From CAZIAK01 sp964537035 (GTDB taxonomy: Bacteria; Planctomycetota; B15-G4), in the NCBI GenBank assembly GCA_964537035.1, contig CAZIAK010000020.1:20218-84217 (forward strand): a stretch of DNA of 64,000 bases, read 5' to 3'. Positions 24,206 to 34,316 of this stretch are shown piece by piece. The notes below the pieces were generated by a model that made no database searches, was not told where the DNA came from, and was given only the letters and a program-made list of their open reading frames with translations. The position numbers and the translations under genes were made by a program. How positions within the stretch are numbered: the first letter of the stretch is position 1; every line of letters begins with the position of its first letter.

Positions 24206-26740
24206 TCAGCAGTCCTTGGCGCAGGATCCGCAACCACCGTCTGCAATCCGGGAGTTCTTCTGCCGGGCCAGAGAGCCCAGCAGTTCGGCGAGTTCGGCGG
24301 CTATGAGCGGCTTGCCGAGATGGCCGTCCATGCCCGCTTCGAGGCAGCGCTGTCGCTCGGCCTTCAACACGTGAGCGCTCAGGGCGATGATCGGCACGGG
24401 CGCTGAGCCCGCCGCTTGCTCTGCGGCGCGAATGCGTCGGGTGGCCTCCAGGCCATCCATGCGAGGCATCTGCACATCCATGAAGATCACGTCGTAGCTT
24501 CCTGTCGCCGCGTGGGCCACAGCCTCCTCGCCGTCCGCCGCCACCTCCACCTGACAACCATGGCGACCGAGCAGCAGGCCGCAGACTCTCTGGTTCACCG
24601 GGTTGTCTTCTACCAACAGCACCGACAGCTCGTGTTGCCTGTGCTCGTTCTCGGATGGGCCCCGTTGAGGGTCGGCTGAGACCAGCCCCCAGGTGCGTTC
24701 GAGCGCACTGCGCAAGCTGTCCTGGCGCACTGGCTTGGACAGGCTCCCAGCGATGAGGCCGTCGCTTGACTCAGCGGCAGCGGAGTCTCTCGCCGACGAC
24801 AACAGCAGCACAGGCGATGCCAGCCACGAGGGATGCTCGCGGAGCGACCGGGCCAGCTCCAGGCCTCCCATGCCTGGCATCTGCTGATCAACAAGGGCCA
24901 CATCCCAATGCCTCACGTCCAGATGATCGAGCAAGGTCAGCGCCCGTGGCCCAGACCTCACCTCGTGGACCTTGCACCCCCAGCCTTCAAGCGTGCGCCG
25001 CAGCAGAGCGCGGCGAGTCCGGTTGCCATCGGCGAGCAACACGCGCCGGTCCCTTATGGACGGACGTTCCTTGACCGCACGCAAATCACTCGTCTCTGCA
25101 AGATCCATGGCCAAGGTGACGGAGAAGGTGCTGCCCTGGCCCGGCTCGCTGGTCACCCCCAGAGACCCGCCCATCAACTCGCTGAGCTGGCGGCAGATCG
25201 AGAGCCCCAGCCCCGTCCCTCCGAAGTGGCGTGTCGTGGATTCGTCGGCCTGGGCGAAGGCATCGAAGATCGCATCCTGACGCTGGGGCGGGATGCCGAT
25301 GCCCGTGTCTCGCACGCTGAAACGGACGATGACCGTGTCACCCGCCATGCGTTCCCGCGACACCGACAGCACGACCTCGCCTCGTTCGGTGAACTTGATC
25401 CCGTTGCTGCCCAGATTCGTGAGCACCTGGCGGAGTCGCACCGGGTCACCCTTCACGACCCGGGGCAGCTCAGGGCCGACATCGACCACCAGCTCAAGAC
25501 CCTTGCGCTGAGCCTGGTGGACGAGCAACTCACCCACGTCTTCGAGTGTCTGCCGCAAGTCCACGGGGACGGACTCGATGGTCATCCCACCCGCCTCGAT
25601 CTTGCTCACGTCCAGGATGTCGTTGAGGATGCACAGCAGCGTCTCCGCGCTGCTCCGGACCGTGCCCAGCATGTCGCTCTGGGTGTCATCCAACGGCGTG
25701 TCCCCCAGCAACTCGACCATGCCCAGGATGCCGTTCATGGGCGTCCTGATCTCGTGGCTCATGTTGGCCAAGAATGCCGCCTTTGCCTGAGCGGTCTGCA
25801 GGGCTTCTTCACGAGCTCGCAGCAGCTCAACCCGGGCTTGCTCCCGTGCCATCGCCAAGGCCAGCAGCTCGCCCACCCGACCGAGCAACTCGAACCGGGC
25901 AGCGCCGCGATTGGGAAACGGATCGGTGTAGAGGAAGAGCACACCATGGACCACGCCGTCCGCCACCGCAGGCACGATGTAGTGCCCGTGGGCCGCCATG
26001 CCTTCGAAGCGATGCTCGTGCCGGGCATCGGCGAAGCAATCGTCCGAGATGATGATCTCGCCAGACTCGGCCGCACGCCCGCACAGACACGCACCCAGGG
26101 GGACGCGCTGCTCTCGGGCCAGAAATTCATCGGTGTAGCTCCCGTGGTGGGCGAACATCTCGAGCTCACCGGCGTCGCTGTTCAGCGAGAAGAAGCCCAC
26201 CTTGTCCTGCCAAGCGGCGCCGGCCATGGAGGCCACGGTGCTGACAACGTTCTGGATGCGATCCTGCAGCGGCCGGTCCTCGGCCATGAGCCGGGCCACC
26301 ACCGCTCGCATCTCGGCGGCCTCGAGAGAATGGGCTTCCTCCTCTTCTTGGGCCACGACCTCCGTGATGTCCCGCTGCACGGAAACAAAGCCCGTGATCT
26401 CACCCTGCTCCCCCAACATGGGTGTGATCGTGGCAGACGACCACCAGGTCTCCGAACCCTCCGCCACCACCCTGCGATTGAGGAAGCGCCCGGTCCAGCT
26501 GTGCCCTTCTGCCAGAGCCTCCCGCAGCTCGGTGTAGGTCTCCCGAGGGGTCTCGCCGCTGGCCAGGATCTTCGGGTTGCGACCGACCACTGCCTCCAGC
26601 GTCAGGCCGGTCAGCAAGCTGAAGCCCCGGTTGACGCTGACGATGCGGCAATCACGATCGGTGACCACCACAGCCTCGGGAATAGCATCCAGGATGGCCT
26701 GGGATCTCGCAAACGGTTCGTTACGAAATGACTGTTCCAT
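24206..26740 (-). CDS. Hybrid sensor histidine kinase: PAS-GAF-HisKA-HATPase-REC-REC with Cys tail
   Basis: A soluble 844-residue hybrid kinase. Domains in order: PAS (about 12-125), GAF (about 155-305), HisKA with phospho-His329 (LANMSHEIRTPMNGI), HATPase_c (N-box NLGSNGIKF, DTGIGIP, GGTGLGLSI), a first receiver (about 565-690, Asp618 in LVDQQMPG) and a second receiver (about 705-825, Asp755 in FMDVQMPRMDG). The protein ends in a tail with Cys837, Cys840 and Cys844 (CGSCAKDC). The ATG at 26740 has GAGGGG upstream; the open frame continues further but without homology. No transmembrane segments, so it senses a cytosolic signal. It is divergent from the ankyrin gene and lacks an adjacent response regulator. 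Confidence 0.92.
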   Translation of the reverse strand: MEQSFRNEPFARSQAILDAIPEAVVVTDRDCRIVSVNRGFSLLTGLTLEAVVGRNPKILASGETPRETYTELREALAEGHSWTGRFLNRRVVAEGSETWWSSATITPMLGEQGEITGFVSVQRDITEVVAQEEEEAHSLEAAEMRAVVARLMAEDRPLQDRIQNVVSTVASMAGAAWQDKVGFFSLNSDAGELEMFAHHGSYTDEFLAREQRVPLGACLCGRAAESGEIIISDDCFADARHEHRFEGMAAHGHYIVPAVADGVVHGVLFLYTDPFPNRGAARFELLGRVGELLALAMAREQARVELLRAREEALQTAQAKAAFLANMSHEIRTPMNGILGMVELLGDTPLDDTQSDMLGTVRSSAETLLCILNDILDVSKIEAGGMTIESVPVDLRQTLEDVGELLVHQAQRKGLELVVDVGPELPRVVKGDPVRLRQVLTNLGSNGIKFTERGEVVLSVSRERMAGDTVIVRFSVRDTGIGIPPQRQDAIFDAFAQADESTTRHFGGTGLGLSICRQLSELMGGSLGVTSEPGQGSTFSVTLAMDLAETSDLRAVKERPSIRDRRVLLADGNRTRRALLRRTLEGWGCKVHEVRSGPRALTLLDHLDVRHWDVALVDQQMPGMGGLELARSLREHPSWLASPVLLLSSARDSAAAESSDGLIAGSLSKPVRQDSLRSALERTWGLVSADPQRGPSENEHRQHELSVLLVEDNPVNQRVCGLLLGRHGCQVEVAADGEEAVAHAATGSYDVIFMDVQMPRMDGLEATRRIRAAEQAAGSAPVPIIALSAHVLKAERQRCLEAGMDGHLGKPLIAAELAELLGSLARQKNSRIADGGCGSCAKDC

Positions 26741-26836
26741 AAAAATCCCCTCGGCTGACACGACCGCCCGTCTTGAGTACGGTTGCGAATCCACTCCCAT
26801 CGCTGCCCTGCGGGGCTTTCTCTGCGGAAAACCACC
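26741..26836. promoter_or_regulatory. Divergent promoter spacer between kinase and ankyrin genes
   Basis: A 96-bp spacer that must contain both promoters. It is AT-richer next to the kinase start (CCATAAAAATCCCCTC). No clear operator symmetry was found. Confidence 0.4.
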
Positions 26837-28195
26837 ATGGCGCCTGAACTTCCCGAGATCCTCGCCTTCTGTCGCGCAGCCCACTCCGGGGACGTGATGG
26901 ATGCCGAGGAGCTTCTGGACCTCCACCCCGATCTCGAAGGCCACGTGGCCGTGGCGGCCATGCTCGGTGACGATGAGCCCCTGGCCTCCCTGCTGGCCGA
27001 GAACCCCGAGGCAGCCTGCCTGGAGCTGCGCCCGGGCCTCACGCCTCTCTTCTTGGCCTGCCTCTCCCAGTACGGAGGCGTGGACGAAGACTGGGCCGAG
27101 CGCTGGCTGCGGTCCATTCAGTTGCTGCTCGACCACGGCGCCGTCGTCGACCTGGGCCCCGCAGACCCCAATCTCCTGGGCGGGCAATCCAGCCCCTTGG
27201 TCGCGGCCATCTCGGCCATGGGCCACGCTCCCCTGTGCGAGTTGCTCCTGTCTGCGGGGGCCAACCCCAACAACCCGGCGGCCTTGGTGTCAGGCGCCGC
27301 GCAACAACGGTGGGACTGCGTCGAGCTGCTGCTTCGCCACGGCGCCGACTGGAACGGCCGCAGCGCTGACGAAGACGAGACGCCTCTCCATCGCCTGCTC
27401 GACGTTGGTGGCCTGACGCCCGAGTCCCTGCAGCGCATCCTTCTTGCGGGAGCCGATCCCAACCTTGGCGGCGGGGCCCTGGGCGAGACAGCCCTGCATG
27501 TGGCCACCCGACGTCGCCGGGTCGACCTGATCGCAACCCTGATCGAGAACGGAGCGGACATCCAAGGCCTGACCAAGGGCGGCATGAGCGCCTGGCGCCA
27601 CGCCATCCGCCGCGACTTCGGCGATGCCGCCGCCGAGCTGGCTCGCCTGGGCGCAGAGACTGCCACCACCCCGGCAGACGAGCTGGCCGTCGCCCTCTTG
27701 AATCAGGACATGGACCGGGCCTGGGAGCTGCTGCTGGCCCAACCCGACCTGGGCACCACCGGCCCCCCCGAAGAGCGTCGCCTGCTGCCAGACTTGGCGG
27801 CCAAGAACCACACCCAGGGCGTGCTGGCCCTTCTCGACGCGGGCTGGGAGATCGACGCCCGGGGGCTCGACGGGGGCACGGCCCTGCACAACGCCTGCTG
27901 GTTCGCCGCCGAAGACGCCGCCCGATTGCTGGTGGAGCGGGGGGCGCCTCTCGACCTCCGAGGCGATGACCACAACACCACCCCGCTGGGCTGGGTCGGG
28001 CACGGATCAGCCTTCAGCGGCGGCGCAGACGAGAACAGCGAGATCTATGCCCGATTGGCAGAGCTGCTCCTGTCTGCCGGTGCTCCACTGCCCGAGCCGG
28101 ACGCCGCCCACGACAACCAGCAGCTCGCCGGGGCCGCTGAGTCTGTGCTCTCCATCCTGTCTGCCCATGGCTGGTCTCCCCCCTCCGCGCCTTGA
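26837..28195 (+). CDS. Ankyrin-repeat protein
   Basis: A 452-residue protein without a signal peptide. Ankyrin consensus units are spread through it: SPLVAAISAMGHAPLCELLL-SAGANPN, DCVELLLRHGADWN, ETPLHRLLDVGG, ETALHVATRRRRVDLIATLIENGADI, and TALHNACWFAAEDAARLLVERGAPLDL. There are roughly nine to eleven units, some degenerate. Ankyrin proteins bind other proteins; no enzymatic domain is visible. The ATG at 26837 starts the conserved sequence. It is divergent from the hybrid kinase, so a functional link is possible but unproven. Confidence 0.85.
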   Translation: MAPELPEILAFCRAAHSGDVMDAEELLDLHPDLEGHVAVAAMLGDDEPLASLLAENPEAACLELRPGLTPLFLACLSQYGGVDEDWAERWLRSIQLLLDHGAVVDLGPADPNLLGGQSSPLVAAISAMGHAPLCELLLSAGANPNNPAALVSGAAQQRWDCVELLLRHGADWNGRSADEDETPLHRLLDVGGLTPESLQRILLAGADPNLGGGALGETALHVATRRRRVDLIATLIENGADIQGLTKGGMSAWRHAIRRDFGDAAAELARLGAETATTPADELAVALLNQDMDRAWELLLAQPDLGTTGPPEERRLLPDLAAKNHTQGVLALLDAGWEIDARGLDGGTALHNACWFAAEDAARLLVERGAPLDLRGDDHNTTPLGWVGHGSAFSGGADENSEIYARLAELLLSAGAPLPEPDAAHDNQQLAGAAESVLSILSAHGWSPPSAP

Positions 28196-28286
28196 TCCCG
28201 AGTCGTGGAGTGTTCGTGGCGTGGGTCCGGAGGGCGTTTTCCTGTGACAAGATGGCCGGGTCCCCCGCCCGATAAGGATGGCTGCC

Positions 28287-30233
28287 ATGAATACACTCAG
28301 ACTCCTCTCCACCGCAGCGGCCGTCCTGGTCTGCGTCTCCATCATCGCCCCGCGCCCCCTCGCCGGCACGGTCTCCCCAGAGCTGGTCGCTGACCTCGTC
28401 GACGCGGTCCCCGCAGGGACGGCCTCTGTCTGCAGCTGGATCTCAGGTCCTGAGACGGCTCAGCTCGAAGCCGAAGTGCTCGAGGTGGTCGACGCCATCG
28501 CGGCCGCCCGCTTCGATGACTTCGTCTTCGACACCATGGGCATCATGGGCGCTCCCGAAGAGCTGGTCACCGAGCTGTCCGCCATTCGCAACCTGTTCAC
28601 GTCAGTGGGCGGCGTGGTGCCCTGGGCCGACCTTGTAGGGCATCAGCTGGTCTACGCCGAGACCGCAGCCAAGCCCTTCCTGCCCGGCGTCGACGTGCCC
28701 AGCATGATCTTCATCACCCAGCCTGAGGCGCACCGCATGGCGGCCCTCGAGTCCGGGCTGAACGGTGTGCTCGGGGCCTTCGCGGCGCGCATGGCCGGGC
28801 CGATCCGCTACGACATCGAGCGGCAGCCCGAGCTGGCCACAACGATCTACAAGCTGACCCTGCGCACCGAGCACGGTGACACCGCCATGCTGTCCGTGGC
28901 CGTACTCGACGACACGATCCTGTTCGGACTGGGCCAAGAGTACTTCGAGACTTCCCTGGCCCTGCTGCGCGGCGCGGAGCTGCCCCGGCTCACCGACAGC
29001 AATCGCTGGCACGAGGCCTTCGGCGACCTGCCCATCTACGCCGCTGGCTGCACCTACCTCGATGTCCCCCAGATGGTTCACGGGCTCGACGACCTGACGG
29101 CGCTGATCACCGACAGCACCTTCAACGGCGGTCTCTGGCAGGGCTTCCTCAACGAGACCTTCGAGCTGGCTGGAGCCATCGACACGGTGGCCACCACCAT
29201 CGACTGCCGCGGCGATCAGCTGGTGACCGCCAGCCTGACCCGGCTGAACCCCAGCACACCGCCCCTGGTGCGCTCCGGGCTGGCACGTCCCACTTCGGGC
29301 GAGCTGCTCGAGTACGTGCCCCACGATGTGATCGCCTTCAACAGCCGAGGTGCCGTCGACCTCGATCCCGCATGGCAATGGACCCGGGAGAAGCTCTCCA
29401 GCGAGTGGTCCGCCGGCGATGACCTGCTCTGGTTGGCCGAGCTGGCCCAGGCCACTCTCGACCTGTGGATCGACCGGGACCTGCTCTCCTGGATCGGCAG
29501 CGAGCACCTCTCCATGACCGTGCCAGGAGACACCGGCGCGGCGCCTGAGACGGTGTTCCTCAGCAAGCTGGCCGACCGGGCAGGGGCCCAGCGCTGCATC
29601 GGCCGCCTTGAGGGAGTCCTCAAGGTGCTGCTGCCTCGCCTGGTGGGCGGCGTGCAGAGCCTGCTCTCCGAAAACGAGATCGACCTCCCCTTCGACGTGG
29701 CCATCCTGCCAGCAGAGGGTGTCTACCCCGGCCTGAAGCAGCTGCAGATCACCGTGGGGCAGCTGCCCTTGCCCACCATGACCTACGGCTTCATGGGCAA
29801 CCTCTTCGTGGCCACCACCTCTGAGCGAGCCCTCGAGCGCAGCCTGGCCGTGGCCGTGGGCGAAGAGGATGGCCTGTGGGACCACGACCTGCTGGCCGAT
29901 CACATGGGCCGTAGTGACCTGTGCACGGTGAGCATGGTGCCGGTGGGACAACAGATCACCGAGACCGTGTCGGCCATCGCCGGCGCCCACACCATGGTGC
30001 GCGGCCTGCTCGGCGGCGCGGTGGCGAACGACCCTCAGGCGTCCGCGGTGCTTGACCAGGTGACGGTCCTGGTGGACCGGGTCACGGACATCATGCTCAA
30101 GGTCGACTTCCTGGGCGATGCGGTCACCACCAGTGAAGTGCGTGAGGCCGGCATGGCTCGTTACGAGCTGACCACCCAGGCGCTGGTGGGCTTCCCCGCC
30201 CGGACCCTGTCGTCACCCATCACCCAGCGCTAA
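28287..30233 (+). CDS. Exported protein of unknown function (DUF3352-like in style)
   Basis: A 648-residue protein with a signal peptide (MNTLRLLSTAAAVLVCVSII, cleavage near PLAG). ATG 28287 is chosen because AAGGA lies 8 nt upstream; ATG 28278 has none. The mature part repeats motifs of the type 'VPAGTASVCSW', 'HEAFGDLPIYAAG' and 'YVPHDVIAFNS', reminiscent of DUF3352-type exported proteins that contain two similar halves. I cannot assign a reaction. It is monocistronic and ends before a strong hairpin at 30304-30339. Confidence 0.6.
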   Translation: MNTLRLLSTAAAVLVCVSIIAPRPLAGTVSPELVADLVDAVPAGTASVCSWISGPETAQLEAEVLEVVDAIAAARFDDFVFDTMGIMGAPEELVTELSAIRNLFTSVGGVVPWADLVGHQLVYAETAAKPFLPGVDVPSMIFITQPEAHRMAALESGLNGVLGAFAARMAGPIRYDIERQPELATTIYKLTLRTEHGDTAMLSVAVLDDTILFGLGQEYFETSLALLRGAELPRLTDSNRWHEAFGDLPIYAAGCTYLDVPQMVHGLDDLTALITDSTFNGGLWQGFLNETFELAGAIDTVATTIDCRGDQLVTASLTRLNPSTPPLVRSGLARPTSGELLEYVPHDVIAFNSRGAVDLDPAWQWTREKLSSEWSAGDDLLWLAELAQATLDLWIDRDLLSWIGSEHLSMTVPGDTGAAPETVFLSKLADRAGAQRCIGRLEGVLKVLLPRLVGGVQSLLSENEIDLPFDVAILPAEGVYPGLKQLQITVGQLPLPTMTYGFMGNLFVATTSERALERSLAVAVGEEDGLWDHDLLADHMGRSDLCTVSMVPVGQQITETVSAIAGAHTMVRGLLGGAVANDPQASAVLDQVTVLVDRVTDIMLKVDFLGDAVTTSEVREAGMARYELTTQALVGFPARTLSSPITQR

Positions 30234-30303
30234 CCCGCAGGTCGGCATCCCAACGTTGCGCTGGGCTGCCAGGGATACTGAGCCTGGCTGCCCCTGAAAC
30301 GCA

Positions 30304-30339
30304 GCAGGGCTGCTCCGAGAAGACTCGGAACAGCCCTGC
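30304..30339. terminator. Strong hairpin between convergent genes (bidirectional terminator)
   Basis: GCAGGGCTG-C-TCCGAG pairs with CTCGGA-A-CAGCCCTGC around an AAGA loop: 15 pairs with one mismatch. It sits between the 28287-30233 gene (plus strand) and the cold-shock gene (minus strand). On the minus strand it is followed by a short T-run (GCGTTTC). Confidence 0.7.
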
Positions 30340-30370
30340 GTACTCCCGCAGATGAAGGCGGGATCAGTGG

Positions 30371-30577
30371 TCAGAGCTTGACGACGTTCTCAGCCGCGGG
30401 GCCCTTCTTGCCTTCGACCACGTCGTACTCCACCCGATCGCCTTCGGCGAGGGAGCGGAAGCCATCAGCCTTGATGGCAGACTGGTGGACAAAGCAATCG
30501 TCACCACCGCCTTCGGGAGCGATGAAACCGAAGCCCTTGGTGTCGTTGAACCACTTCACTGTTCCTGTGCTACGCAT
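30371..30577 (-). CDS. Cold-shock domain protein
   Basis: A 68-residue CspA-family single-stranded nucleic acid binding protein. RNP1 is KGFGFI, RNP2 is the FVHQSAI block, and TGTVKWFNDTKG is the family start. It acts as an RNA chaperone in the cytosol. The RNP2 region has Cys28 just before FVHQS (GGGDDCFVHQ), slightly different from the usual DVFVH. The start ATG at 30577 follows AGGACAGG and an A-rich stretch. A long upstream leader is likely (see 30578-31016). Confidence 0.95.
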   Translation of the reverse strand: MRSTGTVKWFNDTKGFGFIAPEGGGDDCFVHQSAIKADGFRSLAEGDRVEYDVVEGKKGPAAENVVKL

Positions 30578-30613
30578 ACTTTTTTACCTGTCCTGTGCGT
30601 CTGCCGAGTGATG

Positions 30614-30627
30614 TTCTGCCGGCAGAA
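30614..30627. repeat. 14-bp perfect palindrome TTCTGCCGGCAGAA in the csp leader
   Basis: Perfectly self-complementary. In RNA it would only form a stem with its central bases unpaired; in DNA it could be an operator. Confidence 0.45.
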
Positions 30628-30959
30628 GCGATCTTCGTGGAATGACGCCTCCACTGTCGGCGGTCTGGCTCGCCGAGCCTCGACCCTTGCGGGACGACCA
30701 CTCGCCGAAGCAGACGTTTTGCTCGCCCCCCAATGAACTCGGACCCTGTTGGGACCGGCCCCGAAGAACCAAGCACTGGGGCGACCACACTGGCCACCCC
30801 TACATTGACCGGAATTCTGACGATGGCCCCCTCCTGAGTCAACACATCAGTTGAGGCGCGACCCGGCGGTCGGGGCCATGCGCTGAGGCCAGGCTCTCTT
30901 CTCGGACGAGCACCCAGCAGTCCCACGGGGGATCTGCCGGGACGCCCGACAACTCAGAA

Positions 30960-30974
30960 CCGGCCCGGGGCCGG
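30960..30974 (-). terminator. GC-rich hairpin downstream of icd (possible terminator)
   Basis: CCGGCC-CGG-GGCCGG, six pairs with a three-base loop, lies 43 bp after the icd stop on the minus strand. There is no T-run. Confidence 0.35.
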
Positions 30975-31016
30975 CCTGGTGCGGCCTGAAAGGGGTCCTG
31001 GAGTGCCGTTCAGGGC

Positions 31017-32780
<1,764 letters not shown>

Positions 32781-32925
32781 GTGTCGATCCGGGGCGTCCC
32801 GGCCTCCTGCGATGCGTGTCTTTGAGCCTGCGAAACAGAAGCCTGAGTCTCGCAAACGAGTCCCCGGAAAGGACAGGGGAAAGCGCGCCCCGCACCGAGC
32901 GAGACCCCACCCAGCTCCAATCCGC

Positions 32926-32931
32926 TACACT
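32926..32931 (+). promoter_or_regulatory. Candidate -10 box (TACACT) for the selenoprotein-like thioredoxin gene
   Basis: TACACT in CCGCTACACTCACTGG lies about 100 bp before the ATG at 33029. It fits the TAnnnT pattern seen elsewhere. No clear -35 box. Confidence 0.35.
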
Positions 32932-33028
32932 CACTGGCTCAGGGACCTCCCAGGAGCAGGTCTGAGCGCCTCGCTCCCCGAGAATGGTTGCTGTTCACAT
33001 CCCGATCACTTCAACAAGGGAGAAGATC

Positions 33029-33997
33029 ATGCTGTCTGTCGTCCTGGCTGGAGCCCTCGCTCTGGCAGCCGCTCCCCCGGCGGACAAGATCGTGCCCGCC
33101 CAAGGGGACCCCGCGCCCAATTTCGGTGGCACCTGGATGGGCTACGAAGACTCATCCCTCGCCCAGCTGCAAGGCAAGGTCGTCTTCATCGAATTTTGGC
33201 GAACCTGGTGAGGCCCCTGCACATCGCAGGTCCCCCATCTCAATGAGCTCTGGAAGAAGTATCGAGATCGGGGTCTTGTCGTCGTTGGCGTGACCAACGA
33301 ACCCAAATCACTGGTCGAGAAGGCCATCCAGAAGAAGCACATGAAGTTCCCCGTGGCCATGGTCAAGACCAACGAGGAGCAGCCCTTCGCCATCCGCGGA
33401 TTCCCCACTTCGTTTCTTGTGGACGTGGACGGGACCATTCTCTGGAAGGGTCATCCAGGCACCTTCGACAGCCAGTTTGGCACCAAGCGACTCGAGACCT
33501 ACCTGGCCAAGACCGTGTCGCTCCCCAGCCTGCCTGACGACTACATCAAGTCGGTGGCCAAGCACGTCGAGAAGCGCGCCTATGGCAAGGCCCACAGCAC
33601 CATTCTCAAGGCCATGGAGCGTGACCCGGAGAACGAGTCGCTGAAGACCTACGTCGAGAAGATCGAGAGCATCGTCGAGTTCAAGATCGCAGTCGCAGAT
33701 GAGTTCCTCGACGACGGTGAGTACGGCCGGGCCATGGCCGTCTATGAACAGCTGCTCAGCCAGTTTCCAGGCGTGCCTGGTGCTGAGCTGGCCAAGCAGT
33801 CGGCGGCAGATCTGAAGAGCAACAAGGAAGCCCGAGACGAGCTGGCCGCCACAGAGAAGTGGAACTCCGTCATGAAAGACTGGCGCAAGGGCAAGTTCGA
33901 CAAGGCCTTGAGCGGCGTGCGCTCCATCGCCAAGAAGTACAGCTCGACGCCCACGGGCAAACGGGCAGACGAGATGGTCTACCGACACGACGGCTGA
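33029..33997 (+). CDS. TlpA/thioredoxin-like probable selenoprotein (in-frame UGA at the UGPC motif)
   Basis: A 322-residue protein if UGA at 33209-33211 (codon 61) is read as selenocysteine. The ATG has GGGAGAAG upstream and opens a signal peptide (LSVVLAGALALAAA). VVFIEFWRTW precedes the UGA, and GPCTSQVPHL follows. The redox motif becomes U-G-P-C where TlpA/ResA proteins have CxxC after FW(A/T)xW. The frame stays open for 262 codons beyond the UGA. GFPTSFLVDVDG supplies the cis-Pro loop of a thioredoxin fold, and a helical TPR-like tail fills about residues 170-320. Without readthrough there would be a useless 60-residue fragment. Expected role: extracytoplasmic thiol-disulfide exchange. 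A base error or pseudogene is the alternative. Confidence 0.75.
33216..33230 (+). promoter_or_regulatory. Short hairpin just after the in-frame UGA (weak SECIS candidate)
   Basis: CCTGC-ACATC-GCAGG can pair as a 5-bp stem with a 5-nt loop, 5 bases after the UGA at 33209-33211. Bacterial SECIS elements usually place the loop further downstream with a G near its start, so the fit is only partial. Confidence 0.3.
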
Positions 33998-34028
33998 ACG
34001 TCACACCATTCACCTGTGCAATGAAAAC

Positions 34029-34062
34029 GCCGCCGCCCTCTCCCCCGGGAGAGGACGGCGGC
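34029..34062. terminator. Strong bidirectional hairpin terminator
   Basis: GCCGCCG-C-CCTCTCC pairs with GGAGAGG-A-CGGCGGC, about 14 pairs with one mismatch and a small loop. It lies 31 bp after the thioredoxin gene. On the minus strand it is followed by TTTTC, which would end the small membrane-peptide transcript. Confidence 0.75.
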
Positions 34063-34093
34063 TGTCTTTCGGGAACGCCTGGTCAGGTCTTGG

Positions 34094-34198
34094 TCAGCCG
34101 AAGAGACCTAGCAGGTCGAGCAGCATCAAGCTGCCCACCACGACCACCAGCACCGTCAGCCGCTGAGCCATCAAGGCCTGCAACTCTTCACCGTCCAT
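34094..34198 (-). CDS. 34-residue single-helix membrane peptide
   Basis: ATG at 34198 with GAGG about 9 nt upstream opens a 35-codon frame ending in TGA at 34096-34094. The product begins MDGEELQALMAQRLTV, then LVVVVGSLMLLDLLGLFG. This is a charged amphipathic start and one hydrophobic segment long enough to span the membrane, ending at the membrane edge. It lies in a spacer between a strong terminator and the sigma-factor promoter, with nothing else overlapping. Small membrane peptides often modulate larger membrane proteins. Its partner is unknown; I do not recognise a family. Confidence 0.55.
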   Translation of the reverse strand: MDGEELQALMAQRLTVLVVVVGSLMLLDLLGLFG

Positions 34199-34301
34199 GG
34201 ATCTTGCCTCAAGGTGAGTTGTCCCACAGCCCAGGAAGAGGCCCCTGGCCAGCCCCAGATACACCCCACCGCAAATCCGTGTACCCGCGGCCAGGGGTCG
34301 T

Positions 34302-34307
34302 TAGACT
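34302..34307 (+). promoter_or_regulatory. Candidate -10 box (TAGACT) for the ECF sigma operon
   Basis: TAGACT is only 9 bp before the ATG at 34317. The mRNA would be almost leaderless, or the real start is the GTG at 34350. Confidence 0.4.
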
Positions 34308-34316
34308 GACGCGCAG

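Larger units (their letters stand above)
30578..31016. other. 439-bp gene-free region upstream of the cold-shock gene
   Basis: No supportable gene was found. The region must hold the csp promoter and probably a structured leader, as cold-shock mRNAs often have long 5' leaders. It contains the palindrome TTCTGCCGGCAGAA (30614-30627) about 37 bp upstream of the csp start and the GC hairpin at 30960-30974. Confidence 0.5.

Noticed and set aside
24833..26731. 632-residue plus-strand frame opposite the hybrid kinase
   Set aside because: A shadow frame; the minus strand encodes clear PAS, GAF, kinase and receiver motifs.
33226..33232. GCAGGTC match to the E. coli fdhF SECIS loop at almost the same distance from UGA
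   Set aside because: The flanking bases cannot form the E. coli stem around it, so the match is probably chance.
33212..33289. Thioredoxin gene as a pseudogene broken by a stop codon
   Set aside because: Only one stop, exactly at the catalytic Cys, with an intact frame and conserved motifs for 262 codons after it. A sequencing error remains possible and is noted in the entry.
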